49,873 bases of DNA from a virus, in IMG/VR virus record IMGVR_UViG_3300045977_000222, positions 1 through 49,873 of that record; one strand, 5' to 3'. The notes beneath the pieces were generated by a model. That model was not told where the DNA came from and did no database searches. It saw nothing but the letters and a program-made list of their open reading frames with translations. The translations under genes and the position numbers were made by a program. Positions 15,110-23,455 of the stretch are shown here, in pieces. How positions within the stretch are numbered: the first letter of the stretch is position 1; every line of letters begins with the position of its first letter.

Positions 15110-18100
15110 ATGGCGAAGACGCAGATTCTCGAATACACGGTCTGGCTACGGGATGCCGCGCTCGTGGCGAGCCTCCAGGCCGAGATCGCCGACGGCCCGC
15201 CCGGCCCGGTGCTCTCGGAGGTGCTCGGTCCGACGCGACTGATTAAGCTCCCGCTCGGCGGCTACGGCTGCTCGACCGCGCCCTACTACGCGGGCATCGA
15301 GTTCGACATCGCGGCCGGCGGCGACGGGGTGCCGGGCTTGCCGCAGATTGAGAGTGGGCAGGCCACGCCGGCCACGGGGCTCGGCTACATCACCTCGCCG
15401 TGGTTCACGCCGGATAACGGCTTCCCGCGCACGCTCTACACGTTCAAAATTTCCGAAGGCTGGTGGATCTTCGGCCGCGAGACGACGTTCTACTGGGCGG
15501 GCCAGGTGGCGCTCGCGCCCGGGTCGGTGGTCATCATCGGCACGCCGGGCGAAGACATCCCCGGTGCCTCAGGCGGGTTCTCGCGGCGCTACTGGCTCCA
15601 CGGCGCCGAGTTCCCGATCGCCGGCGACCAGGCCGGGACCGGTGGGGTGCCGACGCTGACGAAACACTCGCCCGCCGCGTCGCGCACCGGCGATGGGCTC
15701 GGGCAGCGCAACATCAGCACGGCGGCGTATCTCGGCGGGTATGACGAATACCTCCTGAGCGGCCTGCGCCCCGCCGTGACCGACTGCCAGGACCTCTGGC
15801 AGCGGTTCTACATTCGGCCGCTCCGGTTCGGCTCGAGCACCGTGCGCTTCTGGCAGACGACGGAAACCAACGGGGGCAAGGGCTTCTCGATCGGCCTCAC
15901 GGCGACGGGGCAATTCGCGCTCTTCCACGACCCCGACGCGAATATGAGTGTGCCCGCGGTGCTCATCCAAACGTTCGGCCAGGCCGTGCTCCACCAGTGG
16001 ACGCGCCTCGACTGTCTGCTGCATTGCACCGGGCTCAAGAACGTCTCGATTGACGTGCGGATCAACGGCGTGCCGCTCGCCACGGGAGCGTATCTCGCCC
16101 CGTTCAATGACGCGACGCGGCACTGGACCACGGCGCGGCTCGGCTGGGGGGTCCACGCCCTCGGCCCGGCGGGCATCGCCACGAGCGATCATGAGTTCGA
16201 CCTGGACGACTGGATCGGTGCCGCGGTGCCCCTGGCCCAGTCGGCCAATGTCCCGGCGTGGTCGAGCGCCACGCCCTACGCGGTGGGCGCGGTCGTGCGC
16301 CATGGCGGCCTGACGTATGTCGCGACCGCGGCCTCGACGAACCAGCCGCCCGGCGGCGCGAGCAATGCGTACTGGGCCCTGGTCGGCGATTCGTCCGATC
16401 TGGCGCAAGGCTCGCACCTGGTGCGCGTGGCCCCCGATGCCTTCGGCGCCGGCCATGATCCCGCGTGGGTCGGCGACCTGCGTACGTTGCAGCACCGCCT
16501 GCACGGGTACGGCACGCCCCCGGCGCCGCTGACCTGCGCGACGGCCAACGCACGCCTCGAGGTCACGCTGCCGATGGCGACCGTGATCGATAGTATCCCC
16601 ACCAGCCTGGGGTGGATCGCCCTCCGGGTGGTCGTCCTGTCGCAGCGAGGTACCACGGATGGCACGCTCGGCTATCAAATCGGTGCCGCCGCGGCCGTCG
16701 ATACGCCGATCGTGGAAAGCACCCTCGCCGCGCACACCTACGAGGCGATCACCGGGACGATTCTCGGGGCGGCGCCGCTCACCGGCGAGAGCCTGACGCT
16801 CCGCTACACGAAGGGGAACGACAGCGGGGCGGGCGCGTGCGCCCTGCTCGGGGCGGTCGTCGAGCTCGTCGGGGCGTTCGGGCCGGAAGACGGCCAGCCG
16901 ACGGCCGGGGCGCTCACGTTCCCGCGGGATGCCGTCACGCATCTGAATCAACATCCGTGGTCGCCGTGGGCGCGCGATGTCATCCCGCTCGGGCCGGTGC
17001 TGATTGTGGGGGGCACCTATGTCGGCACGGGCACCGGCCTCGACTTGCCGTTCAAGCTGCCACCGGCGTGGCTCCTGATTCGGGAAGCCGCCGCCACCAA
17101 CCACGTCATCCGCTGGTGGCCCTCCATGCTCGGCTCGCATTACGACGGCGAGGGCTCGTTTGTGATCGGGCACGGCTCGCGGCTCCTGCATCATGAGCGC
17201 GACTACAGCTTCGTGCCCGCGGGGCCCACGGCCGATCAGCAGATGTCGTTTCGGGTCCGCCTCGGCGGGGGGTCCGGGGCGAGCAGCGGCTCCATTAACA
17301 CCAGCGGCGTGACCTATCAGTATTGCGCGCTGCTCGATCCCGCGGGCCGGTTCTCGCGGGCCTTCGCCACCATGCTGCGCGAGGCGGGCAGCACCAGCGT
17401 GCTGGGGGTGCCGCGCAGTTGGCCGCTCGATGACCCGGCCTTTCTGGCTGAGGTGGCGGTGGCCTACACCGAGTCCATCGCCGTGGGCGCGGCCCCGGAG
17501 TGCCTCTGGAAGACGCCCGCCCACGCGGTCGATGCGGCGCAAGTGATCGATGCCGCGGTGCTCCCGGATGCGCTGACGTTTGGCACCGGCGAGCTCACGC
17601 TCCGTGCCGGGCTCGTGCCTGACGCCGACTCCGCGGAAAACCTGGCGATGCTCCTGTTCCGGCGCAACGACGGCAACCTCGACGCGAACGGCAAGGTGCT
17701 GTTCACGGGCACCTATGTCGGGGACGGGGCGGCGAGCCGCACCATCACGTTCGGGGCGACGGGGCGCCGACCGCTCTACGCGATGGTCGGCGCCACGACC
17801 GCGAGCACTGCCTATCATCGCGACCCAAGTCATGTGGGCACCAACAGCAGTCAGGCCCTCGGCGCCGCCTCGGGGGGTGTCGCGACGGCCATTACCGGCG
17901 GGGGGCCGGACAGCTTCACCGTGGGGACCAGCCTGAACGCCAACGGCGTCACCTACGGGTATTGGGGCCTCTACGGCGGCACCGAGGCGTGCGAGAACGG
18001 CTGGAGCTGCAACGGCGAGCATGTGCCGGTGCCGAGTGATTCGCCCAAGCCGCCGCCGTGGGATGAGCCGGTTCCTGACCCCGAACCGGAAGAGCCCGAG

Positions 18101-18883
18101 GAACCCGAGGAGCCTGAGGAACCGGGGGAACCGGGCGACGACCCGACCGACCCCGGCGGGCCCGGTAGCGACATTGAGGCGGATTGCGTCAATGCCTCGA
18201 CCCGGATCGTGAACCTCGCCCTCGCCGAGATTGGCATCACGAAGGTGATCGTCAGCCTCGGCGTCAACGAGGACGGCGACTGGATCGACACGTCCCAGGA
18301 AGCCTACACGGCGCGCCTCATCTACCGGACGCTCGTCGACACCGTGCTGCGCGACTACCCGTGGTCGTTCGCCACCGAATACGCGACGCTCGTCCTGGTC
18401 GGCGGCACGCCCACCGAGAAGGTCAACCCCGACTGGCGCTACAGTTATCGGCTCCCGTCTGACTGTCTCCGCGTGCGGCGGGTGTGCGACCCGGCGCTGG
18501 CGCGGCAGTACACCGACACCCCGGTCCCCTTCGATGTGCGCGCGGACCTGTCGGTCAATGCCGCCGGCCAGCTGCTCGGGCGGTCCGACCTGCTGCTCTG
18601 CAACGAGCCGGAGACCTATCTGCAGGCGGGCGACCCGCTCATCGTCGAATACACCCGGCGCGTGCGGTGCCCGGCGCGCTCGGGCGATGCGCAGTTCCGC
18701 GAGTGCCTGGTGCATCGGCTCGCCGCCGGCCTGGCGAAAGGGCTGGCGCGCGACAGCAAGGATGCGGACCGGTGTCTCCGCAACTACGAAGTGCGCCTGC
18801 CGAAGGCGAAGACGCAGCACGCCAACGACGAGGAGCCGCAGCAACCGACCGACGGGTTACCGGACTGGATCAAGGGCCGGTAG
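15110..18883 (+). CDS. Giant adhesin-like protein fused to a tail adaptor, 1257 aa
   Basis: Domains in order: residues 1-200, a beta-rich region; about 205-372, a LamG/jelly-roll-like lectin fold; about 380-428, a CBM5/12-like carbohydrate module (WSSATPYAVGAVVRHGGLTY). Next come two related modules starting with GTYVG (about 627-745 and 862-960), the second ending GVTYGYWGLYGG. Residues about 975-1022 are a Pro/Glu linker (EEPEEPEEPEEPGEPG). From about 1027 (RIVNLALAEIGITKVI ... LRDYPWSFATEY ... YSYRLPSDCLRVRRV) it reads as a T7 gp11/podoviral tail adaptor. The adaptor ring joins portal and nozzle, so the fusion would display sugar-binding domains at the tail collar. Adaptors are normally about 200 aa and unfused. 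Confidence 0.75.
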   Translation: MAKTQILEYTVWLRDAALVASLQAEIADGPPGPVLSEVLGPTRLIKLPLGGYGCSTAPYYAGIEFDIAAGGDGVPGLPQIESGQATPATGLGYITSPWFTPDNGFPRTLYTFKISEGWWIFGRETTFYWAGQVALAPGSVVIIGTPGEDIPGASGGFSRRYWLHGAEFPIAGDQAGTGGVPTLTKHSPAASRTGDGLGQRNISTAAYLGGYDEYLLSGLRPAVTDCQDLWQRFYIRPLRFGSSTVRFWQTTETNGGKGFSIGLTATGQFALFHDPDANMSVPAVLIQTFGQAVLHQWTRLDCLLHCTGLKNVSIDVRINGVPLATGAYLAPFNDATRHWTTARLGWGVHALGPAGIATSDHEFDLDDWIGAAVPLAQSANVPAWSSATPYAVGAVVRHGGLTYVATAASTNQPPGGASNAYWALVGDSSDLAQGSHLVRVAPDAFGAGHDPAWVGDLRTLQHRLHGYGTPPAPLTCATANARLEVTLPMATVIDSIPTSLGWIALRVVVLSQRGTTDGTLGYQIGAAAAVDTPIVESTLAAHTYEAITGTILGAAPLTGESLTLRYTKGNDSGAGACALLGAVVELVGAFGPEDGQPTAGALTFPRDAVTHLNQHPWSPWARDVIPLGPVLIVGGTYVGTGTGLDLPFKLPPAWLLIREAAATNHVIRWWPSMLGSHYDGEGSFVIGHGSRLLHHERDYSFVPAGPTADQQMSFRVRLGGGSGASSGSINTSGVTYQYCALLDPAGRFSRAFATMLREAGSTSVLGVPRSWPLDDPAFLAEVAVAYTESIAVGAAPECLWKTPAHAVDAAQVIDAAVLPDALTFGTGELTLRAGLVPDADSAENLAMLLFRRNDGNLDANGKVLFTGTYVGDGAASRTITFGATGRRPLYAMVGATTASTAYHRDPSHVGTNSSQALGAASGGVATAITGGGPDSFTVGTSLNANGVTYGYWGLYGGTEACENGWSCNGEHVPVPSDSPKPPPWDEPVPDPEPEEPEEPEEPEEPGEPGDDPTDPGGPGSDIEADCVNASTRIVNLALAEIGITKVIVSLGVNEDGDWIDTSQEAYTARLIYRTLVDTVLRDYPWSFATEYATLVLVGGTPTEKVNPDWRYSYRLPSDCLRVRRVCDPALARQYTDTPVPFDVRADLSVNAAGQLLGRSDLLLCNEPETYLQAGDPLIVEYTRRVRCPARSGDAQFRECLVHRLAAGLAKGLARDSKDADRCLRNYEVRLPKAKTQHANDEEPQQPTDGLPDWIKGR

Positions 18884-20920
18884 ATGGGCGAGCCCGTCAT
18901 CCAGCGCGCGTTCGCGCACGGGGAGCTCGACCCGGGGCTCTCCGCGCGCGGCGACCTCACGGCCTACGCGCAAGGGCTGCGGACCTGCCGGAATTTCATC
19001 GTGCGGCGGTCAGGCGGCGTGCAGTCCCGGCCGGGCCTCGAGCACATCGCCACCACGAAGCTCCCAACCCAGACGTCGTGGCTCTTCGCGTTCATTTTCG
19101 CTGGGGCCGACGATAGCTACGTGGTCGAGGCGGGCGACTTCTACTTCCGCTTTCATCACCGGCTGCGCGGCATGGTGCTCGAACTCACCACCCCGTACCC
19201 GAAACATGCGCTCTTCCCGCCCGACCCGCTGTGCTGGGCGCAGTCCGAAGGGGTGGTGTCGCTCACCCACTTGAACTACCCACCGCAGGAGCTGACCTAC
19301 GGCGGGCCGGACACCTTCACGCTGGCGCCGGTCGTGATTAGCCCCGGCATCGATGCGCCGAACGTCCATACGGCGACGGCGGGGGCGGCCGGCACGCTCA
19401 CCCTACACTACAAGGTCACGGCGGTGAAGGTGAACACCTACGAGGAGTCACTGCCCTCGGCCGCCTCGGGCGAGCTGCCGGCGACGAAAATGGGCACGCC
19501 GGAGGCGCCCAACGTCATCGAGTGGGACACGGTGCCAGGCGCGGTCGAATACAAGGTCTACCGCGATGACGGGGCGAACAAGACGTTTGGCTACATCGGC
19601 ACCGCCACCGGCCAGGACACCGACCACTTCAACGACATCGGCCTGGCCCCGGACTATGCGTTCACGCCGCCGCAGCCGCGCGTCGGGCTCTTCGCCGCGC
19701 CGCTCGCGTATCCGGCGGTGACCGCCATGCACCAGCAGCGGCGCGTCTACGTCGGCACCCATCTCCGGCGCGACATCGCGCACGCGTCGCGGACGGGGCT
19801 CCCGTCGAACTTCACCTTCCGCAGCCCGATGCAAGACGATGACGCCGTCACCTGGCGCACGGTGTCGCGCGACTACCAGGTCGTGCGTCACATTCTCAGC
19901 CTCGGGCCGCTCATTCTCCTCAGCGACCGCGGCGAGTGGGTCATCCGCGGCGACAGTGACGGCGGGCTCACGCCGACCACCATCTACCCGGAGCAGCAGG
20001 GCTACGTCGGGGCCGGCTACGCGACGCCGGTCATCTACGGCGAGCGCGTGCTGTTCGTGCAGGCGCGCGACACGGTGGTGCGGGAGTTCACGTTCAACCG
20101 GGACGTCGAAGGGCTGAGCGGGCGCGACCTGACGCGCGAGGCGGCGCACCTCTTCCGCGGGCACCGCATCGTCTCGATGGCGTTTGCGCTCGTGCCGGAC
20201 GCGATTCTCTGGTGCGTGCGCGACGACGGCGTGCTACTCGGCCTGACGTATATTCCCGACGAAGATGTGCTCGCGTGGCATCGCCACGATACCGAGGATG
20301 GCTTGTTCGAGTCGGTGGTCGTCGTCCCCGAGCCGGAGGAGGATGCCGTCTACGTGATCGTGAACCGGGACGGCACGCGCACGCTCGAACGGCTCGGGGT
20401 CCGCGATGACCTCGAGGTCGCCGCGACGCTCGACCAGATGGTGCGCATCCGCACCGCCCCGATCCGCACGGTGACGACGGGCCTCGCGCATCTCGCCGGC
20501 CAGGCGGTGCGCGTGGTGGCGGACGGGCAGGCCCTCCGGAGCCATGTCACCGTCGACGGCCAGCTCACGCTCCCCACGCCGGCCGCGGTCATCGATGTCG
20601 GGCTCCCGATCACGGCGGACCTCGAGACGCTCGAGCTCGACGTCGCGGGCGCGGACGTGCGCGACCGGCGCAAGAAGGTGACGAGCCTCGCGATCCTCGT
20701 CGAGGCCAGCCGGCAGAACTTCTTCGCCGGCCCGGACGTGGATCATCTGCGGCCGGTGCGCGCGGCGCAGTGGCAGGATGCGGACGCCCCATTCACCGGG
20801 CGGGTCGAGCTCGTGCCGACCGGCACCTTCAATGACGAAGGCCGCGTGTTCCTGCGGCATACCGCGCCGACCACACTGACCGTGCTGGGCCTGCTCCCGA
20901 ACGTCGACGTCGGAGGGTAA
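18884..20920 (+). CDS. Tail nozzle protein with FN3-like insertion, 678 aa
   Basis: ATG 18884 abuts the preceding TAG. The N-terminus IQRAFAHGELDPGLSARGDL then YAQGLRTCRNFIVRRSGGVQ is the diagnostic opening of podoviral nozzle/tail-tubular B or tail-stabilisation proteins. A fibronectin-III-like segment (about 171-265: HYKVTAVKVNTYEESLPSA ... AVEYKVYRDDGA) is inserted before the beta-propeller part (GEWVIRGDSDGGLTPTTI, GRDLTREAAHLFRG). It forms the DNA-conducting tube below the adaptor encoded just upstream. Confidence 0.85.
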   Translation: MGEPVIQRAFAHGELDPGLSARGDLTAYAQGLRTCRNFIVRRSGGVQSRPGLEHIATTKLPTQTSWLFAFIFAGADDSYVVEAGDFYFRFHHRLRGMVLELTTPYPKHALFPPDPLCWAQSEGVVSLTHLNYPPQELTYGGPDTFTLAPVVISPGIDAPNVHTATAGAAGTLTLHYKVTAVKVNTYEESLPSAASGELPATKMGTPEAPNVIEWDTVPGAVEYKVYRDDGANKTFGYIGTATGQDTDHFNDIGLAPDYAFTPPQPRVGLFAAPLAYPAVTAMHQQRRVYVGTHLRRDIAHASRTGLPSNFTFRSPMQDDDAVTWRTVSRDYQVVRHILSLGPLILLSDRGEWVIRGDSDGGLTPTTIYPEQQGYVGAGYATPVIYGERVLFVQARDTVVREFTFNRDVEGLSGRDLTREAAHLFRGHRIVSMAFALVPDAILWCVRDDGVLLGLTYIPDEDVLAWHRHDTEDGLFESVVVVPEPEEDAVYVIVNRDGTRTLERLGVRDDLEVAATLDQMVRIRTAPIRTVTTGLAHLAGQAVRVVADGQALRSHVTVDGQLTLPTPAAVIDVGLPITADLETLELDVAGADVRDRRKKVTSLAILVEASRQNFFAGPDVDHLRPVRAAQWQDADAPFTGRVELVPTGTFNDEGRVFLRHTAPTTLTVLGLLPNVDVGG

Positions 20921-20924
20921 CGCC

Positions 20925-21488
20925 ATGGCTGCACTCACCGCCCTCGCGATCGGGCTCGCCGTCGGCGGCACGGCCCTCCGCGCCGTGGCCCAGACCAAGG
21001 CGGCCAAAGAGCAGCAGCGCGTCGCCGAGTATCAGGCGAAGCAGGCGGAGTTCAACGCCGAACAGGCGCTTGAGCAGGCGACCGATGTCAGCCGCCGCGG
21101 CGAGGAAACCGCCAGCGCGCATCGCCGCGAGGTGCGCCGGCTCATCGGCCGGCAGGTCGCCGGCTACGGGGCGCAAGGCATCGATGTCTCGCTCGGCACC
21201 GCGCGCGAGCTGCCGCAGCAGGCCGAGGCGCTGCTGCAGAGTGACCTCGATCGGCTCAAGCGCAACGCCGAACGCGAGGCGCTCGGGTTCAAGAGCGAAG
21301 CCGCGAACCTGCGCGAGGAAGCGAAGTTCCTGCGCAAGGGCGGGCAGTATGCGCGGTCAGCGGGGCGCTGGAACGTCGCCAGCACGATCCTCGGGGGCGG
21401 CGCGGACACCGCCTTGATGGCGCACCGGTTCTATGGGAACAGGAAAGCGCCGGGGACGCCGGCACCGGGATCAGGAGGGTATGAGTAG
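20925..21488 (+). CDS. Internal virion (ejection) protein, 187 aa
   Basis: ATG 20925 has GGAGGG at 20911-20916. An N-terminal hydrophobic Ala/Gly segment (ALAIGLAVGGTALRAVAQ) is followed by a long charged coiled coil (KEQQRVAEYQAKQAEFNAEQ) with the GAQGIDVSLGTA motif common to T7 gp14-like and epsilon15 internal proteins. Such proteins leave the virion with the DNA to form part of a channel through the envelope. It is the first of three internal proteins in a row. Confidence 0.75.
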   Translation: MAALTALAIGLAVGGTALRAVAQTKAAKEQQRVAEYQAKQAEFNAEQALEQATDVSRRGEETASAHRREVRRLIGRQVAGYGAQGIDVSLGTARELPQQAEALLQSDLDRLKRNAEREALGFKSEAANLREEAKFLRKGGQYARSAGRWNVASTILGGGADTALMAHRFYGNRKAPGTPAPGSGGYE

Positions 21489-23453
21489 ATGCCTCGCGTC
21501 GAAGCCTACGGCGGCGACCAGGTCCGCACCGCGCCGCTCCCCCGGATGCGCCGCACGGCGACGCCGCCGGTGCCGACCGCCGATGTCTTCGGCGGACAGG
21601 TCGGGCAGACCCTCACGCAGGCGGGGACAGTGCTCGGCCAGATTGCGGAGGAGCAGCAGAAGCGCGCGAACGAGCACTTCGCCACCACCGTCGATACGCA
21701 GCTGAACCAGCTCTATCAGGTCCAGGGGCTGGGCACTGACCGTGGCCCCTCCGGCACCCGGGGGCTGCTGACGATGACCGGCATGGAGCCGCAGGAGAAG
21801 TTCGAAGACAACCTCAAGGACTACGACGCGCAGACGGCGGAGATTCTCAAGCAGGCGAAGAACCCCGAGCAGCGCCTGATCGGCGAGCGGATGGTCAACC
21901 AGGCGCGCGCCCGCTACGTCGACAGCGCGATGCGGCACGCCAGCGCCGAGTATGCGCAGGCGGAAACCGGGCAGAAGCAGGCGCAGCTGAAAAGCACGAT
22001 CAACCTGGCTGGGGCCGCCGCCGGCACGCCTGGCGGGCAGGAAGTGATCGACGAGAAGCTCCTGCGGATCGAAGAAATCATCTGGTATTCGGGCGACAAA
22101 CTGGGGCTGCACACTGACGACGAGAAACGGGTCGCGATGGCCGAGGCGCAGTCGGCGGTGCATGTGCTCGCCGTCGAGAAGCTCCTCTCGAGCGACAAGG
22201 TGCCGCAGGCGCAGGCCTACTTCGACCGCGTCATGGCGCCGTCGCCCGGGTATCCGCAAGGGGAGATTCTCGAGAACCAGGCGAAGGACCTGCGCACGAA
22301 GCTCGATGTCAACACGACCGATGCCTGGGGGTTGATGTCTGCCCAGGAGGCTTGGAAGGAATTCAAGGGCCCGAAACCCGGCGACCCCAATGCGCCCGTG
22401 CGCATCGCGGAGATGATCGACTACGTCACCACGAAGGCGGGCACCGATACCAAGAAGCGGAACGCCGCCGTGGCCTATCTGCGGGACATGGAAAGCGCGG
22501 TTGAGGGGCAGCGCGCCAATCAAGAAGAGGCGAACAAGGGCACGCTCTACAACATGTTTCAGCAGAAGATCCCGCTCGTCACCCTGCGGGAGACGCCGGC
22601 GTGGAAGAACGCCTCGGAGGGCTTGCAGGGCGAGATCCGGAACCTCTACGACCAACGGGCCCGGCAAGAGCTCGCTGACCAGCGCGCCGCCGAATCTGCC
22701 GCACGCGAGCGGGAGGGCGACGATGTCCGCGCCTACCGCCTTGACCAGGACCGCCGTGCAATCCGCGGCAATGCCACCTACGAGCGGCTATCGACGGATC
22801 CCGCCATGCTCGCCAACATGTCTCCTAGCGCGCTGCAGGCGGAACTCGCCGCCAACCCGGTGAGCGACGCACAACGCCAGAGGCTGCTTGAGCTTCAGCA
22901 GTCCATCCAGGCCAGCGTCGAGAACCTGACCGCCGCCAACACCGACAACGACATGTTCAAGCAGGAGGCCTACCGCGCCGGCGAAAACTACGTCTACAAC
23001 ACCAACCCGAACGAAACCCAGCGCGCCCGGCTCGGGAATTTGCGCAGCCGCGTCGATGCCGCCATCGCGCAGGAGGAAGTGGCTGTCAGCCGGGGGAAGG
23101 GCCACAAGGTGCGGCTCAGCGTCGAGGCGCAACGGCAGGTCATGCGACGGGTGTTGGCCGAGACAGTCATGGTGGACCGCGGCTACTGGTATGGCGGCAC
23201 GGTCGAGATGGCGCGTGCGCTGGTCGTGAATGCGGAGGACCGGGCCAACGTGCGGATGCCGCTCGCGAAGATCCCGCCGGACGAGGTCACCAAGGCGGTC
23301 AACATCATCCGTTCGAACCGGCCGTCGCTCCAACGGAAAGACGACGCCGCGATCATCAGGGAGTACCAGCGCATCATCGAGCGGGCCTACGGCGCCTACA
23401 TCACGGACCAGGGGGACGAAGAGGTTATGAAGCGCCTGCAGGAGAACCCGTAG
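21489..23453 (+). CDS. Internal virion (ejection) protein, 654 aa
   Basis: ATG 21489 directly follows the previous TAG. The protein is almost entirely helical. The N-terminus QVGQTLTQAGTVLGQIAEEQ and FATTVDTQLNQLY, and the repeated long helices, match large ejection proteins of T7 gp15/epsilon15 type. No enzymatic motif is visible. It is expected to be stored in the capsid core and ejected to form a trans-envelope conduit with its neighbours. Confidence 0.7.
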   Translation: MPRVEAYGGDQVRTAPLPRMRRTATPPVPTADVFGGQVGQTLTQAGTVLGQIAEEQQKRANEHFATTVDTQLNQLYQVQGLGTDRGPSGTRGLLTMTGMEPQEKFEDNLKDYDAQTAEILKQAKNPEQRLIGERMVNQARARYVDSAMRHASAEYAQAETGQKQAQLKSTINLAGAAAGTPGGQEVIDEKLLRIEEIIWYSGDKLGLHTDDEKRVAMAEAQSAVHVLAVEKLLSSDKVPQAQAYFDRVMAPSPGYPQGEILENQAKDLRTKLDVNTTDAWGLMSAQEAWKEFKGPKPGDPNAPVRIAEMIDYVTTKAGTDTKKRNAAVAYLRDMESAVEGQRANQEEANKGTLYNMFQQKIPLVTLRETPAWKNASEGLQGEIRNLYDQRARQELADQRAAESAAREREGDDVRAYRLDQDRRAIRGNATYERLSTDPAMLANMSPSALQAELAANPVSDAQRQRLLELQQSIQASVENLTAANTDNDMFKQEAYRAGENYVYNTNPNETQRARLGNLRSRVDAAIAQEEVAVSRGKGHKVRLSVEAQRQVMRRVLAETVMVDRGYWYGGTVEMARALVVNAEDRANVRMPLAKIPPDEVTKAVNIIRSNRPSLQRKDDAAIIREYQRIIERAYGAYITDQGDEEVMKRLQENP

Positions 23454-23455
23454 GG

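Noticed and set aside
15569-18844. A 1091-aa open frame on the minus strand opposite the adhesin-adaptor gene
   Set aside because: Arginine-rich, low-complexity translation typical of the antisense of GC-rich genes, without a ribosome-binding site. The plus-strand gene explains the region.
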